From NCBI GenBank assembly GCA_018650465.1, contig JABIFY010000090.1:1-64000 (forward strand): a DNA stretch of 64,000 nt, in the 5' to 3' direction. Of this stretch, positions 60,953 through 64,000 are shown in pieces. Each line of letters starts with the position of its first letter. The first letter of the stretch is position 1. The notes under the pieces were generated by a model. That model was not told where the DNA came from, did no database searches, and worked only from the letters and a program-made list of their open reading frames with translations. This DNA is from Alphaproteobacteria bacterium (GTDB taxonomy: Bacteria; Pseudomonadota; Alphaproteobacteria; UBA2966). Position numbers and translations under genes: made by a program.

Positions 60953-61975
60953 ATGACACTTTCTGCAGAAGCAGATCAACCGACGCAGAATGCCGCAGTT
61001 GTCGACACCGAGCAGCGCGTTGTTCAGGATGTAGACAGGGATTCGATTCACACCCTGCCACTCAGTGTCATACCGTTCCAGGCAAAAAGCCTGGGCAGCA
61101 CGCGTATGATCAAGAACTCCAGGCTCGAAAGTGTTATTGAATTGTTTGATGGTGGGAAAAGTGGCAGTGGCCAGTTACCGGTTAGTGCCATTCGACAGGT
61201 CTACACCAACATCAGCTCGGATGACGTCAAGATGTTGACTGAGCTTTCAAAACTACATTCCTACGACGTTTACAGTTTGCGCATCCAGTTGCGCAAGCTT
61301 GGGATTAAAGTCGACGATCACGAACATCTTAAACTCTCCGCCGCCAAACAGGTTCAATTACAACGCTACATGGCAGCCTTTACTCAAAGGGTTATCATTG
61401 AGGTCTTTGGCGGCGATGACAGCGTGCGCAACTATGATGATGTGGTGGCACTTTTCCGCCATCCGGATAAAAGCCTGGCGATCGCCAAACTCAAGATGAT
61501 GTCAGAAAAACTGGGCATCGGCCTGGAGGAAGTACCGGTCTTCCTGGAAGACTTTGGCGACATATATCTTTCCATCGCCTATTTCCGTGAGTGCTGGGAG
61601 TCTGTTCAGTCGGCGTTCAGTGACTTTTGTTACTCGGTTGATGACATTATGGAAAACCGGACGCTGAAGCAGGATAGAAACTTGATGAAAACCTGCGATG
61701 CCGTCTGCGACAAATTCAGCAACATGAACACGGGCGCCTCGGACAGGTTTCATAATTTTGAAAACCAGACGGCCAAGATGTGGGATAATCTGGATTCAAA
61801 ACGTTTCAAGTGGTTCAAGAAAGTGGTTCAGGAAAATCACACGGAAATTGGCGGTGCCTTGTGCAATCTGTCGGTCAAGATGAACGCCTGGAACAAAAAG
61901 TTTCCACACCAAAATTCAGGTGGTCCCATAAAACGCGCTGAATTTATTCGTGTGACCATGCAACAAGGTCTTTGA
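60953..61975 (+). CDS. Conserved-looking hypothetical protein (340 aa)
   Basis: A 340-residue soluble protein with no signal peptide, TM segment or domain I recognise. The first 50 residues are polar and probably disordered. The rest is rich in alternating helix-like segments (residues 100-330: LRIQLRKLGIKVDDHEHLKL, YMAAFTQRVIIEVFG). The C-terminal part is basic and rich in F, K and N (DSKRFKWFKKVVQ). Codon use matches neighbours. AT-rich leader 60771-60952 may hold its promoter. It could be a partner of the two-component system upstream, but nothing in the sequence shows this. Confidence 0.65.
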   Translation: MTLSAEADQPTQNAAVVDTEQRVVQDVDRDSIHTLPLSVIPFQAKSLGSTRMIKNSRLESVIELFDGGKSGSGQLPVSAIRQVYTNISSDDVKMLTELSKLHSYDVYSLRIQLRKLGIKVDDHEHLKLSAAKQVQLQRYMAAFTQRVIIEVFGGDDSVRNYDDVVALFRHPDKSLAIAKLKMMSEKLGIGLEEVPVFLEDFGDIYLSIAYFRECWESVQSAFSDFCYSVDDIMENRTLKQDRNLMKTCDAVCDKFSNMNTGASDRFHNFENQTAKMWDNLDSKRFKWFKKVVQENHTEIGGALCNLSVKMNAWNKKFPHQNSGGPIKRAEFIRVTMQQGL

Positions 61976-62121
61976 CCACGCAGACCTTTGTGAAATTTCC
62001 CAATAACACAAGTTTGATTCAATCAACTTCTGTTGATTATGAAGTCGCACTTTGTTGGTGATAGCATCCCCGGAATGAGAATTGTCCGCAGGGGCAATCG
62101 GACCGCTGACAGGGGGAAAAG

Positions 62122-63702
62122 ATGAAATCAGGACAATATTTTGCTGCGGCCTTAGCCGTGGTTATGCTGGTGGCTGTGGGGTCCGCAAATGCCAAAACAT
62201 TTCGCTGGGCGGCACAAGGCGATGCAGCCACAATGGATCCACACGGTATTTCGGCTGGCCTGACACTTGGATTTTTGGGAAATATTTATGACGGCCTGGT
62301 TCGCCGGGCAGGCGATTTGTCTTTGGAACCTGCCTTGGCAACGCGGTGGTCTGCAACCGGGCCGACGACCTGGCGGTTCAAATTACGTGAAGGCGTCAAA
62401 TTCCATGATGGCTCGGATTTCACCTCTGACGATGTTGTCTTTTCCTGGCAGCGCGCCGCTGCAAAAAGCTCAGGTGTGCGGGCGATTATTGGTTCGATCA
62501 AGGACGTCAAAACGGCAGGAAAATATGCGGTCGATATTACGACGGGCAAGCCCGATCCACTGCTGCCTCAGTCCATCGCCAACTGGTTTATTGTCTCGCG
62601 TGCCTGGTCAGTAAAAAATGGCGCAGCTGATGCCGCCAGTCCGGCGCAAAAGAAAGAAGGCTATGCGACCAATCATACCAACGGCACTGGTCCGTTTCAC
62701 CTGATAAGTCGGGAGGCCGGTGTCAAAACGGTTTTGCAGCCATACACAGGCTGGTGGGACAAGGCTGGGCATAATGTAACTGAAGCCGTATTTCGACCGG
62801 TAAAAAGTGCGGCCACACGTGTCGCGGCTTTGCTGTCAGGTGAGTTGGATCTGATCTATCCGGTCCCTGTTCAGGATGCCGGGCGGGTCGCCGACACAGC
62901 CGGTTTCAAGATGCTCACCGGCACCGAACTTCGGACGATATTTATTGGTATGGATGTCACTCGGGACGAACTTTTGCATTCAACTGTTAAAGGCAAAAAC
63001 CCTTTCAAGGACATAAAAGTTCGCCAGGCGCTTTATCATGCGATTGATGTTGATGCGATCCGAGAAAAAGTTATGCGCGGAACCTCGACGCCTGCCGGCC
63101 TCTTGATTGGCCCCGGCATTAATGGTTTCAAACAAGCCATGAACGGGCGTCTTGCCTATGATCCGGCCAAGGCAAAATCCTTGTTGGCAGATGCGGGCTA
63201 TGGGCAAGGCTTCGGTGTGGGTATGGATTGCACCAATGACAGGTACGTAAATGATGCAGCCATTTGTACTGCTGTTGTTTCCATGTTGGCCAGGATTGGC
63301 GTCAAGGTGCAGCTGAACGCCGATTCCAAATCAAGAATATTTGCCAAATACAAAGCCCGTGATACCAGTTTGTATCTTCTTGGCTGGACAGCTGGCACCT
63401 ACGACGCTCATCACATCATGCGGTTCCTTTTATCAAAGCCAAACCCTGAGCGGAAACTGGGCAGCTGGAATTTCGGTGGTTACTGGAATGCCCGAATTGA
63501 TGTTTTGCGGGATCAGATTGCTGTGGAAGTGGACAAGGCCAAACGCCAGGCAATGATCGACGAAGTTCACACGATATTCAGGGCTGAACTTCCCTACATT
63601 CCCCTGCATCAACAAGCACTATCCTGGGGTGTTCGAAGCAATGTTGATTTGATTCAACGGGCCGACAATTTCTTCCAGTTGAGGTGGGTGACTATCAAAT
63701 AA
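62122..63702 (+). CDS. Family 5 (peptide-type) ABC transporter substrate-binding protein
   Basis: A 526-residue periplasmic binding protein of the DppA/OppA family. The signal peptide GQYFAAALAVVMLVAVGSANA is cleaved before KTFRWAAQGD. The family core is LREGVKFHDGSDFTSDDVVFSW, plus TNGTGPFHLISREAGVKTVL and VRQALYHAIDVDAIREKVMRG. It probably binds dipeptides, oligopeptides or other small amino compounds. The permease and ATPase genes are not visible downstream; the gene is followed by a terminator and a convergent SDR. Confidence 0.9.
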   Translation: MKSGQYFAAALAVVMLVAVGSANAKTFRWAAQGDAATMDPHGISAGLTLGFLGNIYDGLVRRAGDLSLEPALATRWSATGPTTWRFKLREGVKFHDGSDFTSDDVVFSWQRAAAKSSGVRAIIGSIKDVKTAGKYAVDITTGKPDPLLPQSIANWFIVSRAWSVKNGAADAASPAQKKEGYATNHTNGTGPFHLISREAGVKTVLQPYTGWWDKAGHNVTEAVFRPVKSAATRVAALLSGELDLIYPVPVQDAGRVADTAGFKMLTGTELRTIFIGMDVTRDELLHSTVKGKNPFKDIKVRQALYHAIDVDAIREKVMRGTSTPAGLLIGPGINGFKQAMNGRLAYDPAKAKSLLADAGYGQGFGVGMDCTNDRYVNDAAICTAVVSMLARIGVKVQLNADSKSRIFAKYKARDTSLYLLGWTAGTYDAHHIMRFLLSKPNPERKLGSWNFGGYWNARIDVLRDQIAVEVDKAKRQAMIDEVHTIFRAELPYIPLHQQALSWGVRSNVDLIQRADNFFQLRWVTIK

Positions 63703-63723
63703 GTGAGGATCGATTTACGGACC

Positions 63724-63752
63724 AGCCGCGGATCACATGATCCGTGGCTTTT
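63724..63752 (+). terminator. Intrinsic terminator after binding-protein gene
   Basis: A 12-bp stem (63724-63735 with 63738-63749) containing one wobble and a tiny loop, followed by TTTT (63749-63752). It lies 22 bases after the binding-protein stop and overlaps the end of the convergent SDR gene. No permease gene follows, which supports a monocistronic unit. Confidence 0.7.
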
Positions 63753-64000
63753 CTGTTATGGCCTCCACAGCAGCGGATGCCGCTTTATCGGGTGCCAGCG
63801 TCAGATCCCAGTTGCGCGCGATCAATCGCCGTCCATTGAAACCACCTGACTGATCAGAACACAGCCACAGGGCAGGCTCCCGCATGATATCAGGCGGCAA
63901 CAGGTTTCCATCTGCCCCCTTCCTGTTGGGGGTGTCTGGTAGCAAGGCTGTGTCTGAGGCCCCACCCGGTAACAGCACATTCACAGTCACGCCACTGCCT
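63733..64000 (-). CDS. Short-chain dehydrogenase/reductase, C-terminal part (truncated by window edge)
   Basis: About 88 residues of the C-terminal part of a classical SDR (from SGVTVNVLLPGGASDTAL). It continues with a PPDIMREPALWLCSDQSGGF block, NGRRLIARNWD, and an unusual roughly 20-residue tail. The N-terminal cofactor and catalytic regions are outside the window to the right. The gene ends at 63733, inside the terminator of the convergent binding-protein gene. Confidence 0.75.
   Translation of the reverse strand, partial: GSGVTVNVLLPGGASDTALLPDTPNRKGADGNLLPPDIMREPALWLCSDQSGGFNGRRLIARNWDLTLAPDKAASAAVEAITEKPRIM

Noticed and set aside
1-64000. CRISPR arrays, tRNA, rRNA, insertion sequences or prophage
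   Set aside because: No regularly spaced repeats, no tRNA-like cloverleaf with TTCGA arm that I could recognise, and no transposase, integrase or phage-structure ORF. Short repeats found are palindromes or promoter-site pairs.

Overview
The window looks like one chromosomal stretch of a free-living, probably marine alphaproteobacterium. This rests on moderate GC, TAXI-TRAP and CUT2/branched-chain ABC importers, a DUF1127 protein, and dispersed GTCATCCCGCAC-type palindromes. The genus cannot be fixed from the sequence. I see no rRNA, tRNA, CRISPR array, insertion sequence, integrase or phage gene. Nearly all of it is catabolic gene clusters for small organic acids, amines, sugars and polyols, each with its own importer and regulator.

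Region by region. 0.4-7.4 kb: RpiR regulator, class III aminotransferase, TAXI-TRAP receptor, fused TRAP permease, UspA. 7.5-10.2 kb: a CnbZ-like deaminase preceded by a small ORF, divergent from a ThDP enzyme. 10.2-17.3 kb: aldo/keto reductase divergent from a CUT2 sugar ABC importer (binding protein, ATPase, two permeases) ending in a SorC/DeoR-type regulator. 17.4-20.3 kb: type-2 glycerate kinase with two divergent, unusual YrdC-like proteins. 20.3-25.9 kb: Ldh2-type dehydrogenase, gluconate-dehydrogenase subunit-3-like protein and GMC oxidoreductase, divergent from a GlcD-type FAD dehydrogenase and a methyltransferase. 26.1-29.7 kb: iolB, iolC (fused kinase/aldolase) and a second RpiR regulator.

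30-46.3 kb: branched-chain-type ABC importer with a third, atypical ATPase, two SDRs, a PAS-AraC regulator, alpha/beta hydrolase, a TIM-barrel/Tm-1-like pair, bifunctional aldolase/SDR, FGGY kinase, HAD phosphatase and a second class II aldolase. This reads as a complete uptake and breakdown route for an unidentified sugar or polyol. 46.4-48.3 kb: Baeyer-Villiger monooxygenase. 48.3-54.3 kb (minus): SDR, aldo/keto reductase, GlpD-like dehydrogenase, DhnA-type aldolase and FGGY kinase, a second sugar/polyol operon. 54.5-56 kb: OsmC protein and a ferritin-like diiron protein. 56.3-60.8 kb: five-PAS hybrid histidine kinase, DUF1127 protein and OmpR-type response regulator. 61-63.7 kb: a protein of unknown function and a peptide-type binding protein. 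A truncated SDR reaches the right edge.

The most informative non-coding signal is an AT-rich 18-bp motif. It occurs twice in the divergent promoter of the CUT2 importer and once in the promoter of the AKR-GlpD-aldolase-kinase operon 42 kb away, which suggests one regulon for importer and enzymes. A perfect 10-bp inverted repeat beside a good sigma-70 promoter between rpiR/iolCB and the branched-chain importer is a second clear regulatory site. All positions and family calls come from reading the sequence; no database search was run.
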